From an uncultured Bacteroidota bacterium (GTDB lineage Bacteria > Bacteroidota > Bacteroidia > Bacteroidales > P3): a DNA stretch of 64,000 nucleotides. The translations under genes were made by a program, and so were the position numbers. Shown in pieces: positions 35,029 through 43,599 of the stretch (its first letter is position 1; each line of letters begins with the position of its first letter). The stretch is taken from assembly GCA_902771735.1 (NCBI GenBank), contig CACXXO010000001.1, positions 1 through 64,000 of the forward strand. The letters run 5' to 3'. A model generated the notes under the pieces. It saw only the letters and a program-made list of their open reading frames with translations. It had not been told where the DNA came from and did not search any database.

Positions 35029-35520
35029 ATGGACATCTTCCTCATCATCATGGCTTTCGTATGCCTGCTGACAGGCATTGTCGGTTCGATTGTACCCGGT
35101 CTGCCGGGACCGCCCATCAGCTGGCTGGGCCTCCTGTTGGCGGGATTCACGCCCTGGGTGGAGAACACGCCCATGCTGCTCGTCGTCACAGGTGTCGTGG
35201 CGGCTGTCATCACGGTGCTCGACTATGTGGTGCCGTCGTTGACCACCAAACGCTTTGGCGGCTCTAAATATGGTATCTGGGGCTGCAACATCGGGCTGGT
35301 CATCTCCATCGTCGGCCTGCCCTTCGGTCCCACAGGACTGCTGGGTATCATCTTCTGGCCCTTCGTGGGCGCCTTTGTGGGCGAATACATCAAGCAGCAA
35401 GACTTCAGTCCCTCGCTCCGTGCTGCCGTGGGCGCCTTTGTCGGTTTCCTCACTGGCACGTTCCTCAAGCTGGCCTACTGCATCGCCCTCCTCGTGGTGG
35501 TCGTCGCAGCATTCCTCTAA
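35029..35520 (+). CDS. DUF456 family membrane protein
   Basis: The 163-aa protein is almost entirely hydrophobic, with the DUF456 pattern GIVGSIVPGLPGPPISWLGL near the N-terminus, a central DYVVPSLTTKRFGGSKYGIW, GLPFGPTGLLGIIFWPFVGAFVGE and a closing membrane helix. Function unknown. It starts 10 bp after the GNAT-HD gene and likely shares its transcript. Confidence 0.85.
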   Translation: MDIFLIIMAFVCLLTGIVGSIVPGLPGPPISWLGLLLAGFTPWVENTPMLLVVTGVVAAVITVLDYVVPSLTTKRFGGSKYGIWGCNIGLVISIVGLPFGPTGLLGIIFWPFVGAFVGEYIKQQDFSPSLRAAVGAFVGFLTGTFLKLAYCIALLVVVVAAFL

Positions 35521-35523
35521 AGT

Positions 35524-36087
35524 CTATTCCACCCCTTCGAGGCGCATCAGTGCATGCACCGGGGCAACGCCTTCCAGCAGTTTGCGGCCGCCCAAGGCGG
35601 GCAGCTCCACCAGGAAGATGAACTCCTTGATGCGTATCTTTTTGCCGTCGATGGTCTGCTGCTGCAGCGAGTCGACGATGCCTTTCACGGTGCCGCCGGT
35701 GGCCAGCAGGTCGTCGAAAAGCGTGATGTCGATATAATCGCCGGTGGCCTCGCAGGCGGCGAAGTCGCTGAGGCGGTAGAAGAGCTCGTCGCTGCCGTAT
35801 TCCTTCTCTATCTCCACCCTCACCAGGTCGCCTTCGGCATGGGGCAGCTTGCCCTTCTTGCGGAAGGGGACGAGGGTCTTCACATGCTCGCTCACCGATA
35901 GCAACGGAGCCCCGAAGAGGAAGCCACGTGCCTCGACAGTAGCCATATTGGGTGCCGTCGAAAGGCGGTCAATCTCGTTCACTGCCTGACGGAAAGCCTC
36001 CTTGTCCTGCAGGAAAGGCAGCACATCGATGAAGTCGATTCCCGGCTTGGGAAAATCGGGATAGTGTTTGATAACGTTCTCGAACAT
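35524..36087 (-). CDS. apt: Adenine phosphoribosyltransferase
   Basis: The 187-aa protein has DFPKPGIDFIDVLPFL at the N-terminus, EARGFLFGAPL, PFRKKGKLPH and the PRPP-binding loop FDDLLATGGT. It converts adenine and PRPP to AMP for purine salvage. Length and motifs are typical. It is the last gene of a minus-strand run (phosphatase, AtoE transporter, apt). Confidence 0.9.
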   Translation of the reverse strand: MFENVIKHYPDFPKPGIDFIDVLPFLQDKEAFRQAVNEIDRLSTAPNMATVEARGFLFGAPLLSVSEHVKTLVPFRKKGKLPHAEGDLVRVEIEKEYGSDELFYRLSDFAACEATGDYIDITLFDDLLATGGTVKGIVDSLQQQTIDGKKIRIKEFIFLVELPALGGRKLLEGVAPVHALMRLEGVE

Positions 36088-36114
36088 AGCTCTTAATTCT
36101 TAATTCATAACTCA

Positions 36115-37461
36115 TTATAGCGCCCAGACGACCAGACCGCCGCAGATGATGAGGCCGGTGATGAGCAGGTCGACCAGGCAGTAGCCCATGATGTCGCGTG
36201 CCGAGAGTTTGGCGATGGCCAGTGCCGGCAGGGCCCAGAAAGGTTGGATGAGGTTGGTCCATGCGTCGCCCCAGGCGATGGCCGTGCCCGTCAAGCCCGC
36301 GTCGACGCCCAAATCGGCTCCGGCGGTGAACATGATGGGCGCCTGTATGGCCCAATGGCCGCCGCCCGACGGGACAAACATGTTAAGCACTGCCGCGCAA
36401 AGGAACGTGAACAAGGGATAGGTGACCGAGTTGCTGATGTCGATGAAACCGTTGGCGATGACGGTACCCATGCAGATGCCGCTCTCACCCACACCGGTGA
36501 TGATACCCATGATGCCGGCATAGAAAGGGAACTGCAGGATGATGCCCGACGCCCCCGTGGCAGCCTTGCCGAAGGCGCGGACATAGGCCAGCGGCGTGCC
36601 GTGAAGCATCAGGCCCAGCGAAAGGAAAATCATGATGACGATGCCGAGGTCGAGCGTGGCGCCGCGGAAGACGAGCTTCACCACGAGGTAGGCCACAATG
36701 AGCAACGCGATGGCCCATGAGAGCACGGGGGAGTTCTCCATGCGCTGGGCAGGGGTATAATCTGATTTTTCAGAGTTTTCAGAATATCCCGAATCATCAG
36801 CGAGCAATTGCGGGTCTACCGTCACGGCGTCTTTCTTCGGATGCATCAGCGTGTTGGCCACGGTGATGGCCACGATGACCAGCAGCACCATGACGAGATT
36901 GTAGGGGTTGAGAATGGTCTCGCCAACGGGCACCGGCTCGGTGAGGACACCATTGGTGGCCTTGGCGAGGGCCTCGCCGGGGGTGGCCATGGTGAGCGGG
37001 ATGGAGCCCGAAAGACCCGCATGCCACACCACGAAGCCGCTGTAGGCCGAGGCTATGAGCAACCGGTAGTCGACACCGGCCATCTGACGTGCAATCTCCT
37101 TGGCGAAGACCACGCCCACAATGAGGCCGAAACCCCAGTTGAGCCAGCAGGCCAAGGCGGAAACGACTGTCACCAGCGCTATTGCGCCGGCAGGGCTCTT
37201 GGGGATGCGTGCCAAAGCAGCGATGCCGCGCTTCACCGTCGGCGCCGCCGCCAACGCGCTGCCGCACACCAGCACCAGTGCCATCTGCATGGCGAAAGCC
37301 AGCAGATTCCACACTCCCCCGCCCCAATGCTCGATGACCTCCAGCGGTGTCTGACGGCACACAGGCATGGCCACTGCCACCGCCACGAAGGTGAGGAGTA
37401 TAGCGAAGATGAACGGCTCGGGAAGCCACCGTTGCACCAATCTAACACAAAACTTGATCAT
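36115..37461 (-). CDS. atoE: Short-chain fatty acid transporter, AtoE family
   Basis: The 448-aa protein has about 12 membrane segments and AtoE features: WLPEPFIFAILLTFVAV, WNLLAFAMQMALVLVCG, ACWLNWGFGLIVGVVFAKE, SGFVVWHAGLSGSIPLTMAT and FVPSGGGHWAIQAPIM. The family moves short-chain fatty acids such as butyrate or acetoacetate across the inner membrane. It lies between the phosphatase gene and apt on the same strand, 27 bp before apt. Confidence 0.85.
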   Translation of the reverse strand: MIKFCVRLVQRWLPEPFIFAILLTFVAVAVAMPVCRQTPLEVIEHWGGGVWNLLAFAMQMALVLVCGSALAAAPTVKRGIAALARIPKSPAGAIALVTVVSALACWLNWGFGLIVGVVFAKEIARQMAGVDYRLLIASAYSGFVVWHAGLSGSIPLTMATPGEALAKATNGVLTEPVPVGETILNPYNLVMVLLVIVAITVANTLMHPKKDAVTVDPQLLADDSGYSENSEKSDYTPAQRMENSPVLSWAIALLIVAYLVVKLVFRGATLDLGIVIMIFLSLGLMLHGTPLAYVRAFGKAATGASGIILQFPFYAGIMGIITGVGESGICMGTVIANGFIDISNSVTYPLFTFLCAAVLNMFVPSGGGHWAIQAPIMFTAGADLGVDAGLTGTAIAWGDAWTNLIQPFWALPALAIAKLSARDIMGYCLVDLLITGLIICGGLVVWAL

Positions 37462-37496
37462 ACCACTATTGCTTGGACAATTCTAACAGCCGTTGA

Positions 37497-38648
37497 TCAC
37501 AATTCCATCAACCAGCGAATCTTCATCGGGATGTCGGTATTCTGCTGGATGCCGGAGAAATAGTGGGCGCCGGGGCCCACGGCGAAGACCGGCACCATGC
37601 AGCCCGTATGGCTGCCCCAGAGGAACTTCACCTCGTTACGGCCTTGCTCGATGTTGCCGTCGGGCAGCGTCACGCCGCCGGTCTCGTGGTCGGCGGTGAC
37701 CACCACGAGGGTGTGGCCGTCGCGCTGCGCGAAGTCGAGGACGGCATGCAGCATCTGCTCGAAGTCGGCCAACTCGGCGCGCAGATAGGCCGTGTCGTTG
37801 TTGTGGCAGGCCCAGTCGATTTGAGAGCCTTCAATCATCAGGGCGAAACCGTTCTCGTTGCGGTTGAGCATGGCGATGGCCTTCTTGGCGCCCTGCGTCA
37901 GCATGTTGCCGCGGGCAGGGGCCTTGTCGGGGTCGCCGTCATAGAGGAAGGCCACCAGGCGGTCGCCCCTGAAACGGTTCATGCTGTCGAGACTGTACAC
38001 CACGGTGTAGCCGCGGCTTGCCAGGGTGTCGAGGGGCGCGAGACCGTCCTTGCGGTTCTCCGGGCGGAAATATTTGCCACCGCCACCAATCATCACACTG
38101 TGCTGGCACTGAGCCATCTGCAGACTCAGCGTGTCGAACATCTTCCTATAGGGCACATGGCCGTAGGTGGAGGCCGGCGTGGCATCCAGCACACTGGAAG
38201 TCACCACAAAGCCGGTGCTCATGCCCGCGGCTATGGCATCGTCGAAAATGGTATTGTAGCGCGTCGAGTCGGGTCCCCAGTTCACATGGTAGTTGTCCAC
38301 CTTCTGGCCCGTGGTGAGGGCCGTGCCGCCGGCCGACGAGTCGGTGCGGTAGTGGTTGCGCGAGTAGGTGCGCGAGAAACCGCTGTAGGGGAACCGCAGG
38401 AAAGCCGAATTGTTGCCTATGGCGCCCACCACCGAGGCATAGACCTGGGGCACTCCCATGCCGTCGCCAATGATAAGAATCACATTGCGGGGCACCTGCA
38501 TCTCGCCCGCATCCGCAACCTGTTCCTGGCCGTCGGCTTGCTGCTCGAGGGTCTGCAGGCCGCCTTCTGCCGCCACCATCGACACACACCCGCTCAGCAT
38601 CACCGTGGCGCTCAGAAGCATTCCCAACATTATCTTTCTAATTTTCAT
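37497..38648 (-). CDS. Alkaline phosphatase, lipoprotein form
   Basis: The 383-aa product has a lipoprotein signal (MKIRKIMLGMLLSATVMLSG then C). It shows the PhoA-family motifs VILIIGDGMGVPQ (metal), TDSSAGGTAL (catalytic serine), GSQIDWACHNND, VVTADHETGG and SHTGCMVPVF. It probably releases phosphate outside the inner membrane. An upstream -7 box is at 38685-38692. It heads the minus-strand run with atoE and apt. The crown and arginine regions of E. coli PhoA are reduced, as in short bacterial forms. Confidence 0.85.
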   Translation of the reverse strand: MKIRKIMLGMLLSATVMLSGCVSMVAAEGGLQTLEQQADGQEQVADAGEMQVPRNVILIIGDGMGVPQVYASVVGAIGNNSAFLRFPYSGFSRTYSRNHYRTDSSAGGTALTTGQKVDNYHVNWGPDSTRYNTIFDDAIAAGMSTGFVVTSSVLDATPASTYGHVPYRKMFDTLSLQMAQCQHSVMIGGGGKYFRPENRKDGLAPLDTLASRGYTVVYSLDSMNRFRGDRLVAFLYDGDPDKAPARGNMLTQGAKKAIAMLNRNENGFALMIEGSQIDWACHNNDTAYLRAELADFEQMLHAVLDFAQRDGHTLVVVTADHETGGVTLPDGNIEQGRNEVKFLWGSHTGCMVPVFAVGPGAHYFSGIQQNTDIPMKIRWLMEL

Positions 38649-38684
38649 ATCGATAAATAAAAATACAATTTCTTGTCAAAAATG

Positions 38685-38692
38685 CAAATATA
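38685..38692 (-). promoter_or_regulatory. -7 box TATATTTG for the alkaline phosphatase gene
   Basis: Read on the minus strand as TATATTTG followed by GCA, about 37 bases before the start codon. Confidence 0.6.
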
Positions 38693-38740
38693 CGAAAAAA
38701 AATCCAAACACCAAAATGCCTCATTTTCCGCACACTCCTG

Positions 38741-38838
38741 CCACCAACTCCCACCCATCTCCCCATCTCCTCCCCTCCTCCTCCGGGCCATCGCCCGCGA
38801 CGGTGGGAGATGGCAGGACGGTGGCAGGGTGTAGGTCG
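38741..38838. repeat. Palindromic intergenic repeat, copy A (diverged)
   Basis: Contains CCACCAACTCCCACCCATCT on one side and GGTGGGAGATGGCAGGACGG on the other, so it can fold into a long imperfect hairpin. It shares these parts with copies B (49710-49821) and C (58266-58371), but its centre (GGGCCATCGCCCGCGA) differs. Confidence 0.65.
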
Positions 38839-39027
38839 GCAAATGTTAAATCTTTCTAATTTGTCATTTTCCACTTGACATGTTACCGTTTCCGGATTAT
38901 ATTATATAGTGACATTGATTTTTCAACGCGAATGATACGAATTTGGCGAATGGCTACGCAGGTCTATATTATAGTAATTCGCTTAATTAGTTTAATTCGC
39001 CGTTAAAACAACAAATAATAAGCAGTT

Positions 39028-39849
39028 ATGGCAAAGCAACAATTTGGAATCAACGACGGCTACCGAGGGAGCGTCGGGACGGTTATAGGCTATCAGTGGC
39101 GCGGGCAGTGGTGCCTCAGGGCGCGGCCCCGGTTTGTACACAATCCGCGCACGGAGCGGCAGCAGCAGAACCGGCTGTTGTTCAAGGCTGTGTGGAACTT
39201 CGCCACGCAGCTGCGCATGCCCCTGCGTTTCGGCCTGAGGCAGACGGCCATGGAGAGCCACATGACAGAGTGCAACCGTTTTCTGCGCCTCAACAAAGGG
39301 CTTTTCGCCCTCGATACCGAGGGGCGCTTGAGGGTTGACTACGGGAACCTTGCAGTGAGCGAAGGGCCGGTGGCGCCGATAGGGTTCGAGGAACCCGTGG
39401 TGGAGGGGAACACCGTCACCATTCCCTTCGAGAAAAACCCGTTGCACCGCCAAGCCAACGGCGACGACGAGGTCTACGTGCTGGCGCTATGCCCCGGCCT
39501 GGAGGACAACCGTCTGTCGGCCTCGGCCTACCGCCGACAGAAAAGCATAAGCATCACGTTGCCAGACGACTGGCAGGGTCACGAGGTGCACCTCTACGGC
39601 TTTGTGGTCGACTATGCGGGTCGCGCGTCGGAGAGTGCCTATATCGGGTGCTTAGTGGACGGGGCTGGCAATGAGGGCGAGACGGATGGCAGGGCCGAAC
39701 TCGCGCTCGAAGATGTCACGTCTAACGATACGGTAGTGTGGGTCGTAAGCGGCCTTGAAGGCGGCGCTGTGGCTCATAACGTACTTGGCGTCAGGAGTAA
39801 CCATACCCTTGGCGCTGCGAAGGACGGCGGAGACGAGCTCAGGGAGTGA
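39028..39849 (+). CDS. DUF6266 family protein, with run-on C-terminus
   Basis: The 273-aa protein begins as DUF6266 proteins do (MAKQQFGINDGYRGSVGTVI, then GYQWRGQWCLRARP and NPRTERQQQNR) and shows the two beta-rich domains up to YGFVVDYAGRASESAYIGCL at about residue 209. Family members normally end here. The last 60 residues are read antisense to the 3' end of the minus-strand gene at 39652-40209 and look non-native (GGAVAHNVLGVRSNHT), so the original stop appears lost. Function of the family is unknown; it is restricted to Bacteroidota. Confidence 0.75.
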   Translation: MAKQQFGINDGYRGSVGTVIGYQWRGQWCLRARPRFVHNPRTERQQQNRLLFKAVWNFATQLRMPLRFGLRQTAMESHMTECNRFLRLNKGLFALDTEGRLRVDYGNLAVSEGPVAPIGFEEPVVEGNTVTIPFEKNPLHRQANGDDEVYVLALCPGLEDNRLSASAYRRQKSISITLPDDWQGHEVHLYGFVVDYAGRASESAYIGCLVDGAGNEGETDGRAELALEDVTSNDTVVWVVSGLEGGAVAHNVLGVRSNHTLGAAKDGGDELRE

Positions 39850-40209
39850 GATGATGCCGCGTTTGACAAGGATGAGGTTCACCCGCACGAAGTTGCTGTC
39901 GCACAGCGTGTATTCGTAGAGCGGGAAGGGGCCGTCGTGGATGTCGTGGAGGTATTCGGGATAGGCCGCGTCGCTCATCTGCGCCACCTCGGAGGAGATG
40001 TAGCGCACGGCGGCCAGCGAGTCGGTGAGCAGGTGGCCGGGGCCGTAGAGGTCCTGGAAGACAAGTTTGTAGCAGTCCTGCGCCTCGGCGGCGGGATAGC
40101 GCTGCGCATATTGCATCAGGGCCTCGGCACACTGGGCATGGGCCGAATTGAAAAATGACAATTGACAATTGACAATTGAAACAAGCGCTACAAGAATGAG
40201 TTTTTTCAT
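39652..40209 (-). CDS. Conserved hypothetical exported protein downstream of tatC
   Basis: Starting at 40209 gives 185 aa with a signal peptide (MKKLILVALVSIVNCQLSFF then NSAHAQ); the longer frame upstream overlaps tatC and is not protein-like. The mature part contains CYKLVFQDLYGPGHLLTDSL and VNLILVKRGIISLPELV. No family was recognised. The start overlaps the tatC stop by 4 bp. Its 3' end lies antisense to the run-on tail of the DUF6266 gene; the better signal and composition favour this frame as coding. Confidence 0.65.
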   Translation of the reverse strand: MKKLILVALVSIVNCQLSFFNSAHAQCAEALMQYAQRYPAAEAQDCYKLVFQDLYGPGHLLTDSLAAVRYISSEVAQMSDAAYPEYLHDIHDGPFPLYEYTLCDSNFVRVNLILVKRGIISLPELVSAVLRSAKGMVTPDAKYVMSHSAAFKAAYDPHYRIVRRDIFEREFGPAIRLALIASPVH

Positions 40210-40898
40210 GCTTCCACTTTTTTGACAATCAATATACTGAGTTCCCAAAGGAGGTAGACGGGCACGGCGACGAGCGAGAGTGTGAAGGGATCGCCGGTGG
40301 GTGTGATGACGGCGCCGAGGATGAGAATAACAACCATGGTGTGGCGGCGATAGCGGCGCATGAAGGCGCTCTTCAGGATGCCAAAGCGGCCTAAAAGCCA
40401 ACACACTATGGGCAATTCAAAGACGGCACCCATGAGCAGGCTCATGACGGTGAGCAGCGAGATGTAGGAGGAGAGGGAAATCTGGTTTGGCACCTCGGCC
40501 GAGACCTGGTAGGTACCCAGGAACTGAACCGCGAAGGGAAAGACAATGAAATAGTTGAGCAGCACGCCGGCAATGAACAGCAAGTAGCCTCCCCCCGCGG
40601 CGCAGAGCGCCATGCGGCGCTCGAGGGCATAGAGGCCGGGAGCCACGAAAGCGAAAATTTGGTAGAGTATATAGGGCGACACAAGAAGGATGCCAGCCCA
40701 GAGAGCCACTCTCATGTGGGTGAGGAACTGTTGCGTAATCTCGATATTGACGAGGTGGATGTTGTCGCCCTTGGGGGCGAGGACGATGGCGAAGAGCGTC
40801 TCTTTGAAACAGAAACAGACCACCATGGCCACCAACGCGACCACCAGCACACGCCACAGGCGCGAGCGCAACTCGTCGAGGTGCTCCCAAAAGGTCAT
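40206..40898 (-). CDS. tatC: Sec-independent protein translocase TatC
   Basis: The 230-aa protein starts TFWEHLDELRSRLWRVL, the conserved TatC N-terminus, and has six membrane segments including FLTHMRVALWAGILLVSPYI, YQIFAFVAPGLYALERR and AVITPTGDPFTL. It forms the receptor for twin-arginine signal peptides in the inner membrane. It overlaps tatA by 4 bp and follows a Tat substrate gene, so the export machine and its cargo are co-expressed. Confidence 0.95.
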   Translation of the reverse strand: MTFWEHLDELRSRLWRVLVVALVAMVVCFCFKETLFAIVLAPKGDNIHLVNIEITQQFLTHMRVALWAGILLVSPYILYQIFAFVAPGLYALERRMALCAAGGGYLLFIAGVLLNYFIVFPFAVQFLGTYQVSAEVPNQISLSSYISLLTVMSLLMGAVFELPIVCWLLGRFGILKSAFMRRYRRHTMVVILILGAVITPTGDPFTLSLVAVPVYLLWELSILIVKKVEA

Positions 40899-41128
40899 GC
40901 TTTCTTGTCAGAGGCGTCGGAGGGGTCGGCCTTGTCGGACGGCTCCACTCCGTTCGCTCCACGATGGTCGCGGTCAGCGTTTTCGACGCCGTTCATGCCG
41001 TCCTTGAAGCTCTTGACGCCTTTGCCGATGCCGTGCATGAGCTCGGGAATCTTCTTTCCGCCGAAGAGCAGCAGAATCGCAAGGACGATGACAATAATTT
41101 CCCAGGTGCCGATAAAAAGCAGGTTCAT
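40895..41128 (-). CDS. tatA: Sec-independent translocase subunit TatA
   Basis: The 77-aa protein has one N-terminal membrane helix (WEIIVIVLAILLLFGGKKIP) followed by the amphipathic helix ELMHGIGKGVKSFKDGM and an acidic tail, as in TatA. TatB would be longer. It overlaps tatC and the reductase gene by 4 bp each. Only one TatA/B-type gene is present here, which is usual for minimal TatAC systems. Confidence 0.9.
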   Translation of the reverse strand: MNLLFIGTWEIIVIVLAILLLFGGKKIPELMHGIGKGVKSFKDGMNGVENADRDHRGANGVEPSDKADPSDASDKKA

Positions 41129-42519
41129 ACCAGTGAATCTTTAAGTTTGTTGGTGTAATCTTCAATCATGTGCATCTTCTCGGGTATCTTGATGCTCTGC
41201 GGGCAGTGCTTGAGGCATTCGCCACAGTCGATGCAGTGGTCGGCCTGGCGCAGGCGTGCGATGTTTTTGTCGTAGGAGGTGAGGAAGGCGCGGCGGGCGC
41301 GACGGAACTCGCGCTGCTCGACGGTGCCCTCGGTGGCTATGTTGCCTTCGGTGAGGCACTTGTTGTAGTGGGCGAAGATGCCCGGGATGTCAAGTCCGTA
41401 GGGGCACGGCATGCAGTACTGGCACGAGGTGCAGGGGATGGCGGGGAAGTGGGCGAACTCGTCGGCCACGCGGTCGAGGAGGGCCAGCTCGTCGGCGTTC
41501 AGCGGTTCCAGAGGCGCGCAGGAGCGGATGTTGTCCTGCAGATGCTCCATGAGGTTCATGCCGCTGAGGGCAGTGAGGATGCGCGGATACATGCCCAGAT
41601 GGCGCCACGACCAGGAGGCGAGGGAGCGGTTGGGTTCGCGCTCCTTGAGCATGGAGGCCATGTGGTCGTTGAGCGTCCCCAGGCGGCCGCCGAGGAGGGG
41701 CTCCATGATGACGATGGGAATCTCGCGGCGGTCGAGTTCGGTGTAGAGGTGCTCGGCGTTGACATTTTCGGGCTCAATCTCGTGGGCGTAGTGCCAGTCG
41801 ACATAGTTCATCTGAATCTGGGCAAAGTCCCAATGGTATTTGTCGTGGAGAGCCACCACTTTGTCGAATTCGCTCTGCTCGCCGTGGAACGACCATCCGA
41901 GGTTGCGGATACGGCCGGCCTCGCGCTCCTTGACGAGGAAGTCGAGGACACCGTTGTCGACAAAACGTTTCTCGAAGTCGCTCTTGCCGGTCTCCTTGTC
42001 GACGCCTCCAAAGGAGTGGAGGAGGTAGTAGTCGATGTGGTCGACCTGGAGGTATTCGAACGAGTGATGATACATCTCGATGCTGGCCTCATAGGACCAA
42101 TCGCGGAAGTTGCTCATTTTGGTGGCCACGAGCCAACGGTCGCGCGGATGACGTGCAAGAGCGATGCCGGTGGCAGCCTCTGACATGCCGCGGAGATAGA
42201 CAGGAGCTGTGTCGAAATAGTTGACACCATGCTCGATGGCATAGTCCACCATCTGGTTGATAGCCTCCTGGTCGAGTTTGGCATTGGGGTTGCTGCGGAG
42301 GTCGCCGCCGCCCTCGACGGGCAGGCGCATCATGCCGAAGCCAAGGAAGGAGACCTGCTGGCCGTGGGAATCGGTGCGCATGGACATCTTGTCGGTGGGC
42401 ACCACGCCGGGGGTGTAGCCTTCGGCGATGACGGCATTGGGATGGTCGCAGCCCGCCGCCACGGCGGCTCCGGCCACGACAGCTCCCGAGAGACCTTTGA
42501 GAAATTGTCTTCTGTCCAT
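41125..42519 (-). CDS. Tat-exported aldo/keto reductase with 4Fe-4S ferredoxin domain
   Basis: The 464-aa protein starts with a twin-arginine signal MDRRQFLKGLSGAVVAGAAV ending in AAGC (C24), so it may also be lipidated. An aldo/keto reductase barrel follows (FGMMRLPVEGGG, VNYFDTAPVY, HIDYYLLHSFGG, IPIVIMEPLLGGRL). The C-terminus has two cysteine clusters: CTSCQYCMPCPYG and CIDCGECLKHCPQS. Similar Fe-S aldo/keto reductases are frequent in anaerobes, usually without export. It is encoded just before tatA/tatC. Confidence 0.85.
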   Translation of the reverse strand: MDRRQFLKGLSGAVVAGAAVAAGCDHPNAVIAEGYTPGVVPTDKMSMRTDSHGQQVSFLGFGMMRLPVEGGGDLRSNPNAKLDQEAINQMVDYAIEHGVNYFDTAPVYLRGMSEAATGIALARHPRDRWLVATKMSNFRDWSYEASIEMYHHSFEYLQVDHIDYYLLHSFGGVDKETGKSDFEKRFVDNGVLDFLVKEREAGRIRNLGWSFHGEQSEFDKVVALHDKYHWDFAQIQMNYVDWHYAHEIEPENVNAEHLYTELDRREIPIVIMEPLLGGRLGTLNDHMASMLKEREPNRSLASWSWRHLGMYPRILTALSGMNLMEHLQDNIRSCAPLEPLNADELALLDRVADEFAHFPAIPCTSCQYCMPCPYGLDIPGIFAHYNKCLTEGNIATEGTVEQREFRRARRAFLTSYDKNIARLRQADHCIDCGECLKHCPQSIKIPEKMHMIEDYTNKLKDSLV

Positions 42520-42562
42520 TATATCTATGGGTTTAATGGGCTTAATGGTGTTAATAGGCGTT

Positions 42563-43555
42563 TTATCGTTTGTCCACTATTTCTTTGCGGGCTTTGCGCT
42601 TCTTGCCGGAGGACCAGTAGCCGTAGACCTCGCTGACATTGCCAGCGGTGGAGAAGGCCTCGATCTTCTCATCCTTCATCCAGGCCAGAATCTTGCTGAA
42701 TTCGTCCTTGCTGAGCAGCACCTCGAGCTCGATGCTCTTCTCGCCGGAGTAGCCGCCGGTGACCTCGTAGAGGGTGCAGCCGCGATGGAGCTCGTTGATG
42801 ATGTACTGGCGGATGCGCTCGTAGTCTTTCGACACGATGCAGAGGCGCTTGTGGTTGTTGAGGGTGGCGGTGAAGTAGTCGACCACGAGGCCGTTGATCC
42901 AGGTGCCGATGAGGCCGATGATGACCATGCGGAAGGGGTTGATGGCGAAAGCGGTGCAGCAGATGACGGCGCCGGCCACAGAGACGGAAGCGCCGATGTC
43001 GAAGTGGAGATACTTGTTGACGATCTTGGCCAGGATGTCGAGGCCGCCGGTGGAGGCGTTGATGCTGAACATGAGGGCCTGCGAGGCGGAGAGGAGCAGG
43101 ACGAAGCAGCAGAGGTCGAGCCAGGGGTCACCCATGACGGAGTAGTCCTTGATGACATCGTTGTAGGATGCCAGGATGTACTCGCCGGCGGAATTCTTGA
43201 TATTCCAGGGGAAGATCCAATCCCAGAAGTCGGTCAGAGGACCGAGGATGAGGGCGGTGAAGACCGTCTTGAAGCCAAACTCGCGGTCGATGAGGATGAA
43301 GGCGAGGATGAGCAGGATGATGTTGATGATCATGATGAGGGTACCAAGGCTGAGGACGTTGCCCATCAGCTGGTTGAGTACGATGGAGAGACCGGAGATG
43401 GTGCCGATGATGAGTTTGGAGGGCACCAGGAAATAGTAGACAGCGGCGGCACAAACCATCATGCCGAGGATCATAATGACAAGTTCTTTCCAGAACTTCC
43501 AAGTGCCGACATAACGGACGGCTTCGTTGAATTTTTCAGAGACATTGATGCTCAT
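42563..43555 (-). CDS. YitT family membrane protein (DUF161 and DUF2179)
   Basis: The 330-aa protein has about five membrane helices (LVIMILGMMVCAAAVYYFLV, TISGLSIVLNQLMG, MIINIILLILAFILI) followed by the C-terminal DUF2179 domain (HRGCTLYEVTGGYSGEKSIE, then WMKDEKIEAFSTAGNVSEVY). The family is widespread and of unknown function; the soluble domain resembles nucleotide-binding regulators. It lies in the Tat-centred operon. Confidence 0.85.
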   Translation of the reverse strand: MSINVSEKFNEAVRYVGTWKFWKELVIMILGMMVCAAAVYYFLVPSKLIIGTISGLSIVLNQLMGNVLSLGTLIMIINIILLILAFILIDREFGFKTVFTALILGPLTDFWDWIFPWNIKNSAGEYILASYNDVIKDYSVMGDPWLDLCCFVLLLSASQALMFSINASTGGLDILAKIVNKYLHFDIGASVSVAGAVICCTAFAINPFRMVIIGLIGTWINGLVVDYFTATLNNHKRLCIVSKDYERIRQYIINELHRGCTLYEVTGGYSGEKSIELEVLLSKDEFSKILAWMKDEKIEAFSTAGNVSEVYGYWSSGKKRKARKEIVDKR

Positions 43556-43599
43556 AGTGGGATAGTTTTTTTATTGTTTTATCGTTTTTTATTAATTTC

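Larger units (their letters stand above)
38649..39027. other. Divergent intergenic region with repeat copy A
   Basis: This 379-base gap holds the minus-strand promoter at 38685-38692, an imperfect palindromic repeat (38741-38838) and an AT-rich stretch toward the DUF6266 gene without a clear TAnnTTTG box. No gene is visible. Confidence 0.7.

Noticed and set aside
37563-38660. Plus-strand open frame of 365 codons over the phosphatase gene
   Set aside because: Antisense shadow rich in H, V and A; the phosphatase motifs are complete on the minus strand.
40210-40404. N-terminal extension of the exported protein after tatC
   Set aside because: The extra 65 residues overlap tatC, are rich in R, H and P, and precede a proper signal peptide.
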